From assembly GCA_026874595.1 (NCBI GenBank), contig CM049307.1:39350862-39414861 (forward strand): DNA of 64,000 bases, read 5' to 3'. Below are positions 13,065-23,000 of this stretch, piece after piece. A program made the position numbers and the translations under genes. Numbering within the stretch: position 1 is the stretch's first letter; each line of letters begins with the position of its first letter. The notes under the pieces are model-generated. The model was given only the letters and a program-made list of their open reading frames with translations, ran no database searches and was not told the origin of the DNA. The DNA is from Sipunculus nudus. Taxonomy: Eukaryota; Annelida; Sipuncula; Golfingiida; Sipunculidae.

Positions 13065-13236
13065 GATACACAGAGGAAGTTGGGGATCCCTGTTAGCTCA
13101 GTGGTAGAGCAGACGACCGGCAATCGGAGGGTCATGGGTTCGATTCCCATACAGGGTGATCCGACTTTTTCTGTGTATTCTTGTTCTATATCTCCATGAG
13201 ATGGACCAGCATGGCCATTCAACATCTTTCTATATA
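13065..13236 (+). repeat. tRNA-like element copy 3 with full inverted-repeat flanks
   Basis: Best-preserved copy. GATACACAGAGGAAGTTGGG lies on the left, the tRNA-like core follows, then GACTTTTTCTGTGTATTC, then the 3' extension shared with copy 2. The flanking inverted repeats run from 13065 to 13180. The arrangement fits a tRNA-derived SINE or a MITE that captured a tRNA; the inverted flanks favour the second. Confidence 0.7.
13087..13158 (+). tRNA. tRNA-like sequence (best copy; probable pseudo-tRNA)
   Basis: Acceptor strands TCCCTGT and ACAGGGT pair at six of seven positions with no wobble. D arm GCTC/GAGC and T arm ATGGG/CCCAT are perfect. The anticodon stem has only three pairs around the loop CCGGCAA, and position 33 is C. 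The acceptor stem continues outward with GGAT/ATCC (13084-13087 with 13159-13162), which a genuine tRNA gene would not need. A TTTTT terminator begins about seven bases after the core. Function as a translator tRNA is doubtful; Pol III transcription is plausible. Confidence 0.45.
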
Positions 13237-13239
13237 GGT

Positions 13240-14091
13240 TCAACAGCTTATCTTTAATATCTGCCAGATATTGGAATGGGGCCCCTTTAGGTCTGTGGAA
13301 ATTTTATCTTCATATTAAAAAGGCAGTGGTTGGTACACTTTCAGAGAACTTGCTTTTTCAAGCCCCTCCAGCATCATTTTCATGAATGATGAACATGTGA
13401 ACATATGTACCAAAAGACTCCTCCATGCTTTTCATGTATACTCAGAAGCTGAGGCACATTTGTTGCTGTTTTTAGACCAAACATTTAGCATTGCAAGAAG
13501 GGTACCAAGAATCTGACCAATCAAATAAAGGCTTGTAAACCTATCTTGTTTCTGTTGCATGTTTTCTTGTTCAGATGGTAATTTGACTAAATATCTAATG
13601 CTTACATTTTTCAAATTAATTAGATTTGACTGGTCATTATGATTTCGGCTCCATCACATGTGGGCTTGTTCATAATTCATGGAATAGATACCAAAGTGGC
13701 TTGATAAAGCAAGATCTCTGATAACCTAGCTGCTGGATCCTTGCTGACAAGAAGATGAGAAGTTTACTGAGTATCTCATGGTTTCATCAGAGTGGGGGAC
13801 AAGTCTACCTCTGTCTGTATCAATTCCTTGAATGGATCTTCCTAATCTTTTATTTTTGTAAAGACAGAAACTGAAAAAAGTAGGACCTATTTCCTTAAAT
13901 AAGTCTTGACTGAGGAAAATTGGGGAAAAATTCAGACTATTTTTTACTGCCCAATGAATATCTTTTTATAGGGCAAAGAAAACCTAATAATAAATCAGCT
14001 GGGTTACAATAATAAAAATTCTGTGGAATTACTACTATTATTTTGCAGATATTTTCTTTCCCCAAGGACATATTCCTTATATATTGCCCCA

Positions 14092-14094
<3 letters not shown>
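13240..14094. other. Gene-free stretch, nothing recognised
   Basis: Only chance frames (for example 60 codons at 13432-13614 minus). No repeat or RNA feature recognised. Confidence 0.4.
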
Positions 14095-14172
<78 letters not shown>

Positions 14173-14184
14173 TATATATATATG
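14095..14184. repeat. (TA)n microsatellite
   Basis: About 90 bp of TA with one CACATA interruption. Poly-isoleucine/tyrosine frames on both strands here are artefacts. Confidence 0.97.
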
Positions 14185-14574
14185 TGAAATGCTTCATGCC
14201 ATACCAGAAATGGAATAAAATATGGAAATTGAAGGTTGGGTTTCAACGAAAGTGAACTAAAAATGGATGTCCGCAGCCGGACGCCATACTATAATCCAAC
14301 AATTAGAAGCCAAATGTCAATCCTGGATACCCTGCTTAATTTCGATGTTTTACGAATAAGAAATAGAAATATATTGCATTGTGTTATATTATGTTGTATT
14401 ATATTATAAATATATATAATTAAATATAATACATATAATATTTGATTTAAATTAAATGTAAAATTTTCCAAATTAATTTAATGTATTATAATAAAATACA
14501 AAATTTTTTTTTTGTTCAATGCCCATAAACTTATAAGTATATGTTTGAAAATTAATTATAAATTTATTAATTTA
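14185..14574. other. AT-rich intergenic sequence
   Basis: Extremely AT-rich with TAATATAAT-like words. Nothing else visible. Confidence 0.4.
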
Positions 14575-14850
14575 TGATTTTTACTTTCATTTCTTTCTTT
14601 TACTCTCCCTTTTTTCAATCTTTCTCTGTCTCTCTTTATTATTTCTTTCTGTCATTAGTTCTTTCTTTTTATTCTATCTTTCGTGCTTCAATTCTCTTTT
14701 TTTCTCTCTATCATTCTATTTCTCTCATTCTATCTATTTCTTTCTCTCTTTCTTACTATCTTTTGTTCATTCAATTTCTATTTTTATCACTCATCCCTCC
14801 ATTATTTTTTCCTTTCTATCTCTTTTTCTTTCACTCTCTTTTTCACTTTC
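14575..14850. repeat. Pyrimidine-rich (TTTCTC/TCTTT) tract
   Basis: Nearly 280 bp in which the plus strand is dominated by T and C in TTTCTCTC, TTCTTTC and CTATC words. The 97-codon Ser/Phe/Leu-rich frame across it reflects composition only. Confidence 0.85.
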
Positions 14851-14869
14851 AATGTTTAACTTGCTGATA

Positions 14870-15399
14870 TCAAAAAAGGTATAATGATCAAATAAATAAT
14901 TAACAATAACAACAGGGCCTTGGTGACTTCAAACACATCATAGATTTTTCATTGATCCTTTGTATATGCTGAACCCAAGCGTGAGTAGATTGTGAGTATA
15001 TGTTCCCACCTTTTTTCACTCTTTCTCTCATTATCTCTCCATCTCCAACTTGTCTCATATTTCCCGCTTTAGAGTGGGGGGACTATTCAAAAAGATGGAG
15101 GAAGCTATTCTTTATGATACTTATTTGTAAATTCATTTTTTCCATGCCTATTACCATATGTTTAAATTCTATGTGTAATATCTAATTAAATTTTACAAAA
15201 TATGATTCTGATGTGGGGTAGACATATGTTAGTTTAGTGTGGTAATATAGCTTAACTAAATATGACTAAGAATAGCAATAAGTAATATTATAAATAACAT
15301 TCAAAGTAAAACTAATACATACTTAGATGGCTGAATTATATATCAGCACCAACAGGAAGACAAATATAATGAAAATTATTTCCAAACTGGTAAATGCTG

Positions 15400-15403
<4 letters not shown>
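14870..15403. other. Gene-free AT-rich stretch
   Basis: No coding or structural signal beyond a short pyrimidine-rich segment near 15010-15060. Confidence 0.4.

Positions 15404-15463
<60 letters not shown>
15404..15463. repeat. (TA)n microsatellite
   Basis: Uninterrupted TA run of about 60 bp. Confidence 0.97.
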
Positions 15464-15465
<2 letters not shown>

Positions 15466-15616
15466 GAATATAAAAGTTGATTCATAATTCTAAATTGCAT
15501 CATCATACATCTCAATCTTGTCAGACACCACATCATGCATACAAATGTTTATTTTTTTTTTATACCACAAAAAATTAAATTTGCAAAACAATAAATATCT
15601 AAAAATAATACTTGAT

Positions 15617-15628
15617 TCAGATTTCACA
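15617..15628. repeat. Target-site duplication, left, of LINE copy 1
   Basis: TCAGATTTCACA, identical to 18140-18151 at the other end of the LINE. Confidence 0.8.
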
Positions 15629-16299
15629 GAAGAAGAAGAAAAGAAGAAAGTTTATTCTGGAAATAAAGGCCACAGGCCCATAGTTCCTACAATACAATCA
15701 ACATTTACAAGTCTAATTATACAAGCAAAAATGGAGAGTTCACAGTTATGATCAATTTAAATTTAAATTGTAAACAAACAATCAAACAAACAACAAACAA
15801 CCAAAGAATAATAAGTAAATAAACATCTAACCAAGTAACATTGCATCTTCAATCTATAAGAAATGATAAAATAACCAGTTTGCAAATACCTAAGAATAAT
15901 AGTAATAGTAATAATAATAGTAATAACTATTGAAATAATAATCTATAATCAATAGACATCCTTAACTTTAATTTTACATGCTATTAAAAGATAATTTCCA
16001 ATACCAAATTCAAGCACTTACACAACTAAAATATAAACATGTACATGCAAGACATTTTATTCCTAATATGTCTCATTTTTTTAATATAACTATACTTTCC
16101 TTTATTAACCTTAATATATTAACCTCTAGTCAAGCAATATACATATTCAAACCAATATATTTATATGTATATACTTTCTACTGACTATTGCTGAATGGAT
16201 TGAATCTGGGTAAGGGATCATTTTTGTTTCTTTAAAATATTTACAGTTTTAATATTTCTAGAAAAATGACAGTGTCTAGTTTTCAATTACTGTAGATCT

Positions 16300-16640
16300 C
16301 CTTTTAAAACTATAAAACATGTGAGCTGCTAAATTTGTTATTTGGAATAAGTTATCAAAATTTAGTATCAACTTGAAGTTATATTCATTTGGTTCATGGA
16401 ATTTCTTTGGTATATATTTGTTCCGCAGATCAGTATATAAAGAACATTCCAATAGAAAATGAGTTTCATCCTCAATTATATTATATCCATTTTTTTAACA
16501 AAATAAACATATTCTCTCTTCTCTCGGGATACCTTTATGTCGACCATTTTCTACTGCCAATGTATGATTTGAACATCTAAATTTTGCTAAAGCAGTTCTA
16601 TAACCTTTATTTGTGACACATAATAAATATTTTTCAATGG
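16300..16640 (-). pseudogene. LINE copy 1 C-terminal zinc-knuckle-like block
   Basis: The minus-strand translation shows RTALAKFRCSNHTLAVENGR then an E-R-I-C-L-F-C motif, then ETHFLLEC. This matches the C-x2-C...E-x-H-F-x3-C pattern in copy 2 (YCLCYG...EAHFMQEC). Stops interrupt it. Such a Cys/His knuckle at the end of LINE ORF2 probably binds RNA or DNA. Confidence 0.65.
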
Positions 16641-16689
16641 TAAGCATGGACTTGAATACACCATAATAACATGTGAGCTGCTAAATTTG

Positions 16690-16971
16690 TTATTTGTTAT
16701 CCGTAATATCATTATGCCACTTTTGTTGTGCCATATCTATAATTCTCTGTTTAATACTAATGATAAAGTGGTCGACATTACCAACATCTAGAGCCATCCA
16801 AATATATCCAAATCCAGCTTGAAATAACAATGATCTTACATGTGTAACCCAAGTTGTTTTCCCCCTGTCATCGAGCTGGTATAAAATTTTATATATGTGT
16901 TTTGGATACCGCTTATCATCCATATACAAAAGCTTAACCCAATACTTCAAACACTGGATGGAGCATTTCAT
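16690..16971 (-). pseudogene. LINE copy 1 ORF2 middle fragment
   Basis: 93 residues including LKYWVKLLYM and VRSLLFQAGFGYIW. Copy 2 carries the equivalents IKYWIGLLHM and VRTLLFQSGFGYV at 29693-30007, which shows that the reading is real and conserved between copies. It lies between the RT palm and the C-terminal knuckle. Confidence 0.75.
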
Positions 16972-17209
16972 AAATACAGGAAACTGACCACATTCACCTA
17001 AAACTGTTACATTAGGAGTATTTGATCCAACATGTAAAACAAATTTACAGAATTTATACTGTACTCTCTCTATTAATTCAACAGTTCACAACCATATAAT
17101 GAAATTGGTACCACCATGCTATCAAATAAATAGAAAAGCTGTTTCACATTTAAATGATGACACCTTCACTTAAAACTTTTGATGACACAGACTGCTTTAT
17201 AAGCTTGCA

Positions 17210-17587
17210 TCACTTGTTGCTGTTGGTCCAGGATAATTTACTTGTAAAGATAATTCCAAGATATTTATAATATGAAACTACATTTAACTGTTTATCTCCT
17301 AAATACCACTTCTCTGTTTTACAAAGAATGTCTCCCCTTCTGAAAACCATAATTTTGGTCTTATCTATATTAACTATCATACCATAGTTTTTGCAAAATA
17401 CATTCAAGTGATCAATCTGTTTTTGTAATCTCCCGACTGTATCTGAAAAATTGACAATGTCGTCAGCAAACATTAACATCATTAAATTTGGTATATTTTC
17501 ATTTATATAAATTCCCTGACAGTTTGAAGTATTCAAAAGATGATAAAACTCATTTATAAATAAGGAAAATAACAAAGGACTCACCAT
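17210..17587 (-). pseudogene. LINE copy 1 reverse transcriptase, catalytic half
   Basis: 125 residues. MVSPLLFSLFINEFYHLL corresponds to the RT motif before the active site. FADDIVNFSD is the catalytic FADD box with both aspartates present. NIDKTKIMVFRRG and YYKYLGIIFTSKLSW are RT motifs 6-7. The frame is separated from the upstream RT fragment at 17740-18150 by stops and a frameshift, so no intact enzyme can be made. Confidence 0.85.
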
Positions 17588-17739
17588 ACATCCCTACCTT
17601 GTTCCAAGAAAACATTTAAAATATTCAGTGGTTCCACTGCCAGTAAGAATGCACGACTTCATTTTGTTATACATTGATTTAAGCACCTTTAATATTTTTC
17701 CATTTATTCCTTTTTTTAAGTAACATATACCATAGAATA

Positions 17740-18150
17740 TTATATTTTGACACAGTCAAATGCTTTGGAAAAATCAATAAATATACAGTAAAACCTACCT
17801 CTGCATTTTATTAAATATCTATGTATTATACCCTGTAAAACAAAAGCATTGTCCATGGTACAATATTCTTTGCGGTATCCTGCTTGTGCTTCTGATAATA
17901 GTTCATGTTCATTTACATACTCTAAAAGACGGTTATTCAAAATCTTAGAAAATATTTTTCCCATAACATTTAGTAAGGAGATACCTCTATAATTTCCAGG
18001 ATCATTACTTTGGCCATTTTTATACAAGGGATAGATTATAGCTTTACTCCATTCTTCTGGGTAAAAACCTGAATTTAGTATCATATTAAACAGTTTTTCT
18101 AATGAGGGAAGTATACATTTTAAAATATATTTAATTATATCAGATTTCAC
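17740..18150 (-). pseudogene. LINE copy 1 reverse transcriptase, fingers half
   Basis: 136 residues. SKAIIYPLYKNGQSNDPGNY then RGISLLNVMGKIFSKILNNR is the RT motif block 1-2 of LINEs. LSEAQAGYRK and FIDFSKAFDCV are motif 3 and the first catalytic aspartate region. The first codons overlap the target-site duplication, so the LINE sequence proper begins at about 18139. Confidence 0.85.
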
Positions 18151-18151
18151 A
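18140..18151. repeat. Target-site duplication, right, of LINE copy 1
   Basis: TCAGATTTCACA, the partner of 15617-15628. Confidence 0.8.
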
Positions 18152-18421
18152 ATTTTAAATTGTGTCTTTATTTATCCATACTTTGCTTCATATTTCATAA
18201 ATTTAAGCATACTGATGGGCTTAATTATATTTGTTAAAATCATTTAAAAGAAAATTGATTTTTTTTTAAAATGCTACATTAACACAACATGGCATCTTTT
18301 GGATTACACTTTGAATTACTTTTTCAGGGAAAGTTTTTGCATATTGGAGTGGATACAGCATTACAATTAAGGAGATACAGAGAAAACAATAACAATTACT
18401 GCAAAACACTTGGTGGGTTGG
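18152..18421. other. Short gene-free spacer
   Basis: AT-rich sequence with no recognised feature. Confidence 0.4.
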
Positions 18422-18480
18422 GTTTGTGGGGGGAGGGGGGGGGGGGAGGGGGGGGGGAGGGGGGGGGAGGGGGGGGGGGT
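18422..18480. repeat. Poly-G tract with A interruptions (G-quadruplex candidate)
   Basis: About 55 bases that are almost all G on the plus strand, interrupted by single A or T (GGGGGAGGGGGGGG pattern). More than four G-runs of three or more are present. Frames reading poly-Gly or poly-Pro here are artefacts. Confidence 0.9.
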
Positions 18481-19958
18481 GGTGATATGAGAATAACTGT
18501 ACACCAGTTACAGCAGGGGATCTCCCCCAGTGACTGTAATAAATCAAAAACCCTGGCATAGCTGACTTCCAGTGACCTGGAGTAGGACCCTGCATCTGGA
18601 CAAAGCAAATGCCTACAATAGAGCCTCAAGAAAAAACAAGGGACCTATGGGTCACGTCGCTCAGCTGGATTTTGGAAAATATTAGTAACTGCAAAATATT
18701 TTTGTTTCTTACTGTTTTTCCATGTATATTACCATTTGAAAAGCTAAGAGAAAATGGCCCAGCTTAAATGAAACTCTGTAAATTATAGAATAATGGACAT
18801 GAGCTAAAGCATACGGACTGTGTAATAAATGAAACCTTTGGCCTGAAACCATTTAGTGATGCACCAAGGGAAAAAATGGGCTTACGGTAAGTGTCATATA
18901 AAAGTTCCATTTCATGAACAAATAATGTGTGAAGGTAATTAATTTTTCAAAAGTTAAATATATGGCCATATGAGTTAATTAATCCCACAAAGTTTGACCA
19001 ATATTTCTAATTTTAAAAACTAGATAACTAGGCCCCACCAACTTAAAGAGATATGAACGAAATGCTACAAAGTATTTATATCTTCTTAAATCTTGACAGT
19101 TATCACTTTCATTAGGTCCTAATATTTTACTATATATAAAATAATAGGATTAAATTCCTGAACATTTTTTTCTTAAAAAAAAATCAAAATTGTCCAAGTC
19201 TCAACAAAAAGAATTTTTTAACATTAAAATTATCAGCTTTGTCTTGTATATTAGTCCTGTGTATCGAAGCAGTGGGTTCAGTGAGGGGTCTCTGTTGTTA
19301 CTGTTCATCACTGAAATTATAAGATTCATCTTGTTTAGAGTACAGGTCTGTCAACAGGGTGGGGGGGGGGGGGAGAGAGAGAAAGGCTCCCTGTGGTATT
19401 TATGCTGGCAGCCTGATCAAGCTCAACAAGAGAGAGGGCTTGCTGGAGTGATGGGATTACATAACAGCCTGGGGAGCATAGAGAGTTGCACTGAATGACC
19501 TAGAGTGACCTCAGTGGACTGCTTGACAATGTAAGGGTACCGTAGATCCGCGTTTTGCCGCCGCACGTCGTCTAATGGCCGCACCCAATGTTCGTAAAAT
19601 ATCTGGAAGGCTCCTTCACTGGAGTAAAAAGTTCTCAAAACCTTACTTAATGGCCGCACCTCATTCTCACAACGTTCCATTGCCGAGTGGTGTATGATGT
19701 ATGGGAACACAACGAAAAAACGTTCTATTCCTAAACGCTAGGCTGCAGCTAGGAACGCTGCGGTATGCTGATATGCGGTCAGGCATAACAGTTTTGGGAA
19801 ACAGTTGCAACTGTGTATTTTGCTTGGCTTTGCTAATTAATTAATTTAATTAATTGGTTAAACAGCCTGATCTACCCGATTAGAATAGATGACTCATCCA
19901 AGACGAATCATAGTAGAGCCACGAAATTAATTTGACACATCATGGAATGTCAGAGAAT

Positions 19959-20212
19959 CTTGCGCCTTTAACTTGGATAATTAAAGTTCAATTGGACGTC
20001 AAAGCATTGTATGGCACGACGGTAATTTAAATATTATTTAGACATTATACATCGTCGGTCATTTAACAACATAACATTTAAATAAACGACACCTGCGTCA
20101 GTGATCATATTGCCAGAACACCTCGGGTTGTGCTGATCGTAATATATGCAAAATAGTGTCCGAATCGTCAATTGGCAAAACATACCACATAAAATGATTA
20201 CGGAATTAGCGG
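19959..20212. repeat. Internal direct repeat 1 of the 1.5-kb element
   Basis: Starts TTGCGCCTTT, contains AATTAAAGTTCAATTGGACG and CGTCGGTCATTTAACAAC. Aligns through its whole length to 20225-20489. Confidence 0.75.
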
Positions 20213-20224
20213 GCCTTGGGGTAC

Positions 20225-20489
20225 CTTGCGCCTTTTCCCTGTCTAATTAAACTTCAATGGGACATCAAAGCCAACGGTACTCTTTGTGATGACTTTTATT
20301 TACATTCCATACAACGTCGGTCAATTAACAACCTTGACAAAACCTTTGAATAAACAATCCCGCGTCGATGTTCACACAGCCTGTACGCGTACTCCCAGGG
20401 TCCTGCTGATCATAATATATGCACACTGGTGCCCGAACCGTCTGCTAGCAATACGTGCCATAAAAAAAAGATTACGAAACTAGCTGGTG
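20225..20489. repeat. Internal direct repeat 2 of the 1.5-kb element
   Basis: Starts TTGCGCCTTT, contains AATTAAACTTCAATGGGACA and CGTCGGTCAATTAACAACC. It is clearly diverged from repeat 1, so the duplication is not recent. Confidence 0.75.
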
Positions 20490-21110
20490 AGGTTATGACC
20501 TTTGAGCGCCATCTATTGACAATGTGATGAACGAAGAAGTATCTGAACGTGAACCCAGGTTTAATTGCCGAAGAACTATGGTCTTTGATTATCTTTTGTT
20601 TTACAGTTTATTTTAAAAGAAATGATATGTTCAAGACATATCTTAAAATAATGTTTTACCGGTTAGCAGCCATACTCAAATATAGGTACAACCGTTAGTG
20701 TTAGAGTGCATAATATTGGCGAGTGAATAACGATCTTTTATCAATCATTGCGTGAAAATGGCCGTGGTTTATAACTGACTCAGAAAAGTTTTATAATACA
20801 TATAAGCCTGTTTAAAATATCAATTTTACATTTAATAAAATTAAAATTAATAAAATTAACATACAAATATGCAATATCATAAAATATACGTTCTCAGTAT
20901 TCACTTCCTCCTTCCTCAGCCTATTATCGCCCATTGCGCCTCGGCGGGCAGTCGAGTCTCTTGTACATGTTTGAATTTAGCCAAACCTGCGTTTTATAGC
21001 CGCATCCCTTGTCGAGAAAATTAGTCAGGAATTTTAGCTGCAAGTCTTGTTTTATGGCCGCGGCGGCAAAACGCGGATCTACGGTATACAACAAGAGCCT
21101 CCAAACAAAT

Positions 21111-21615
21111 TCAATAACTAGCCTAATTTTGCAGCTTTTATTTTTCATATTTAAGATTTTAACAGATTTAATCCTTATGTGTACATGCTGTGAAAATAAC
21201 ATCCACAGTACTTACAGGAAAAAATTGTGCCGAGCCAAAGTTGGGCAAAATTTAAGGTACTGATTATATATTTATGCTAATAACTTAGAAAAATTGCAAA
21301 TTTCAGATCTACTTTTCCGTTTACAATTGAACCTTGATTAAATGATGTTATATTCCTGATAAAAAGTCTCAGCCATTCTTATGTTAAGTGAGTAAATATA
21401 TATCCTGATTTTTTACAAAGTGCATTATGTTTGGGCCTATAACTTCTAAAAATTATGCAATACTGACCTAAATTTTGGTATGTAAATAGGAAATGTATGG
21501 AAGAATATGAATATTTACAATTACATCTAACATTATGCCAATTTTTGGATTACCAGGTAAACAAAAGTAGGGTCATGATGCTAAAAAATACAAATACATT
21601 GTCTTCTAAAAAACT
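21111..21615. repeat. Monomer 1 of the composite repeat (short)
   Basis: Begins CAATAACTAGCCTAATTTTG. The terminal GGAACAAAGTC block is missing, so this monomer is internally shortened. Confidence 0.7.
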
Positions 21616-22289
21616 TCAATAGCTAGACTATTTTTTAAGCTTATACTTTCAAATTCAAAATTCATCAGATTAAATCCATATGTAAACTGGCTGTGAAAAT
21701 TAAATCAAATGTACTTATAAGAAAAAAATGTGCCATGGTCAAATTTAGGCAAAATTTAAGGTACCAATTTTTTTATCTTTGCTAATATTTTTAAAAATTT
21801 AACAGATTTTGATCTAATTTTGGGTATACAATTTAATTTTGATTAATAAAAGATATATTACTGGAAAAAAGTCCATAGCTTTAAAAAGTTTTGTGTTAAG
21901 TGATCAAATATCTTTCCTGATTTTTTACAAAATGCATTATGTTTGAGCCAATAACTTTTTTTAAATCATATAATACAGACCTAATTTCTGGCATGTACAT
22001 AGGAACTATATAGAGGAATATTTATGGTAAATATGAGGAAAAACGGGTGAGTGGTTTTGTAGTTAGGCTGTCCTGAAATGTGAAAATAGGTTTTTAATAA
22101 AAAATTGAGGTTTTTCCTTCATTTCTCAAAGGAACAAAGTCGCAAAGACCCGGTTTTTGGCTTGGTAGGAGATCTTGGGGACATCTAACATTATGCCAAC
22201 AACCTTGGGAGCATACAGAGCTGCACTGAATGACCAACAGTGACCACAGTGGACTGCTTGACAATGTAAGGGAAGACAACAAGAGCCTC
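21616..22289. repeat. Monomer 2 of the composite repeat
   Basis: Begins CAATAGCTAGACTATTTTTT and contains GGAACAAAGTCGCAAAGACC at about 22130. It ends with the spacer GGGAGCATACAGAGCTGCAC...GACAATGTAAGGG, whose twin lies left of the 1.5-kb transposon at about 19468-19537. Confidence 0.75.
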
Positions 22290-23000
22290 CAAAAAATTCA
22301 ATAACTAGCCTAATTTTGCAGCTTTTATTTTCAAATTTTAGATTTTAACAGATTAAATCCTTATTTGTACATGCTGTGAAAATTAGATCAACAGTACTTA
22401 CAGGAAAAAAACGTGCCATGGTCAAAATTGGGCAAAATTTAAGGTACCAATTTTTATTTTTGTTAATATTTTTAAAAATTTAAAAGATTTTGATCTAATT
22501 TGGGGTATACAATTTAATTTTGATTAATTAAAGTTATATTACTGGAAAAAAAGTCCATAGCTTTAACATGTTTTGTGTTAAGTGTTCAAATATCTTTCCT
22601 GATTTCTTACAAAATGCATTATGTTTGGGCCCATAACTTTTTTAAATCATATAATACAGACCTAATTTCTGGCATGTACATAGGAACTATATAGAAGAAT
22701 ATTTATGGTAAATATGAGGAAAAACAGATGAGTGGTTTTGATATTAGGCAGTCCTGAAGTGTACAAATAGGTTTTTAATAAAAAATTGAGGTTTTTCCTT
22801 TTTCTCAAAGGAACAAAGTCGCAAAGACCCAGTTTTCGGCTTGGTAGGAGATCTTGGAGACATCTAACATTATGCAGAATTTTGGATTCCTATGTCTTAC
22901 GGTTTCAAAACGTGCCACATCTACGGACCGACGGACGGACTGATGGACAGACGCTGACAATGGACCACGACTATAGCTCAGATGACTTATAGTCAGCTGA
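22290..23000. repeat. Monomer 3 of the composite repeat
   Basis: Begins CAATAACTAGCCTAATTTTG. Ends with GACGGACGGACTGATGGACA then GACTTATAGTCAGCTGAGCT, the terminal block also found at the right end of the whole element. Confidence 0.8.

Larger units (their letters stand above)
15629..18139 (-). mobile_element. 5'-truncated non-LTR retrotransposon (LINE copy 1)
   Basis: Read on the minus strand, it enters within the reverse-transcriptase domain at 18139 and passes through the rest of RT, the thumb/connection region and a C-terminal zinc-knuckle-like block. It ends with GCCTTTATTTCCAGAATAAA followed by a TTC-rich tail, not poly(A). It is bounded by perfect 12-bp duplications. The endonuclease domain and the first part of RT were lost by 5' truncation, as is usual in target-primed reverse transcription. 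Frame breaks make it inactive. It is related to LINE copy 2 at 29071-32527: same RT, same GFGY block, same 3' end AGAATAAA/TGAATAAA. The clade was not determined. Confidence 0.85.
19540..21084. mobile_element. Non-autonomous TA-flanked DNA transposon, 1545 bp
   Basis: Terminal inverted repeats begin CCGTAGATCCGCGTTTTGCC and continue GCCGC on both ends; the right end reads GCGGCGGCAAAACGCGGATC then TACGG. Each end is flanked by TA (19538-19539 and 21085-21086), as expected of Tc1/mariner-type insertion. Subterminal GGCCGCACC words repeat at each end. No transposase frame is present. The host repeat has an empty counterpart at about 22266-22280, so the borders are well supported. Confidence 0.8.

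Noticed and set aside
12680..13243. Overlapping 80-128-codon frames around the tRNA-like repeats
   Set aside because: The same peptide (GIEPMTLRLP) recurs only because the tRNA-like unit is repeated; it is structural RNA-type sequence, not protein.
14043..14255. Poly-isoleucine/tyrosine frames on both strands (also 13937-14197, 15336-15536)
   Set aside because: They are the translation of (TA)n microsatellites.
14574..14867. 97-codon Ser/Phe/Leu frame resembling a membrane protein
   Set aside because: It is the translation of a pyrimidine-rich tract; no conserved pattern.
18266..18629. Poly-proline and poly-glycine frames
   Set aside because: Produced by the G tract at 18422-18480.
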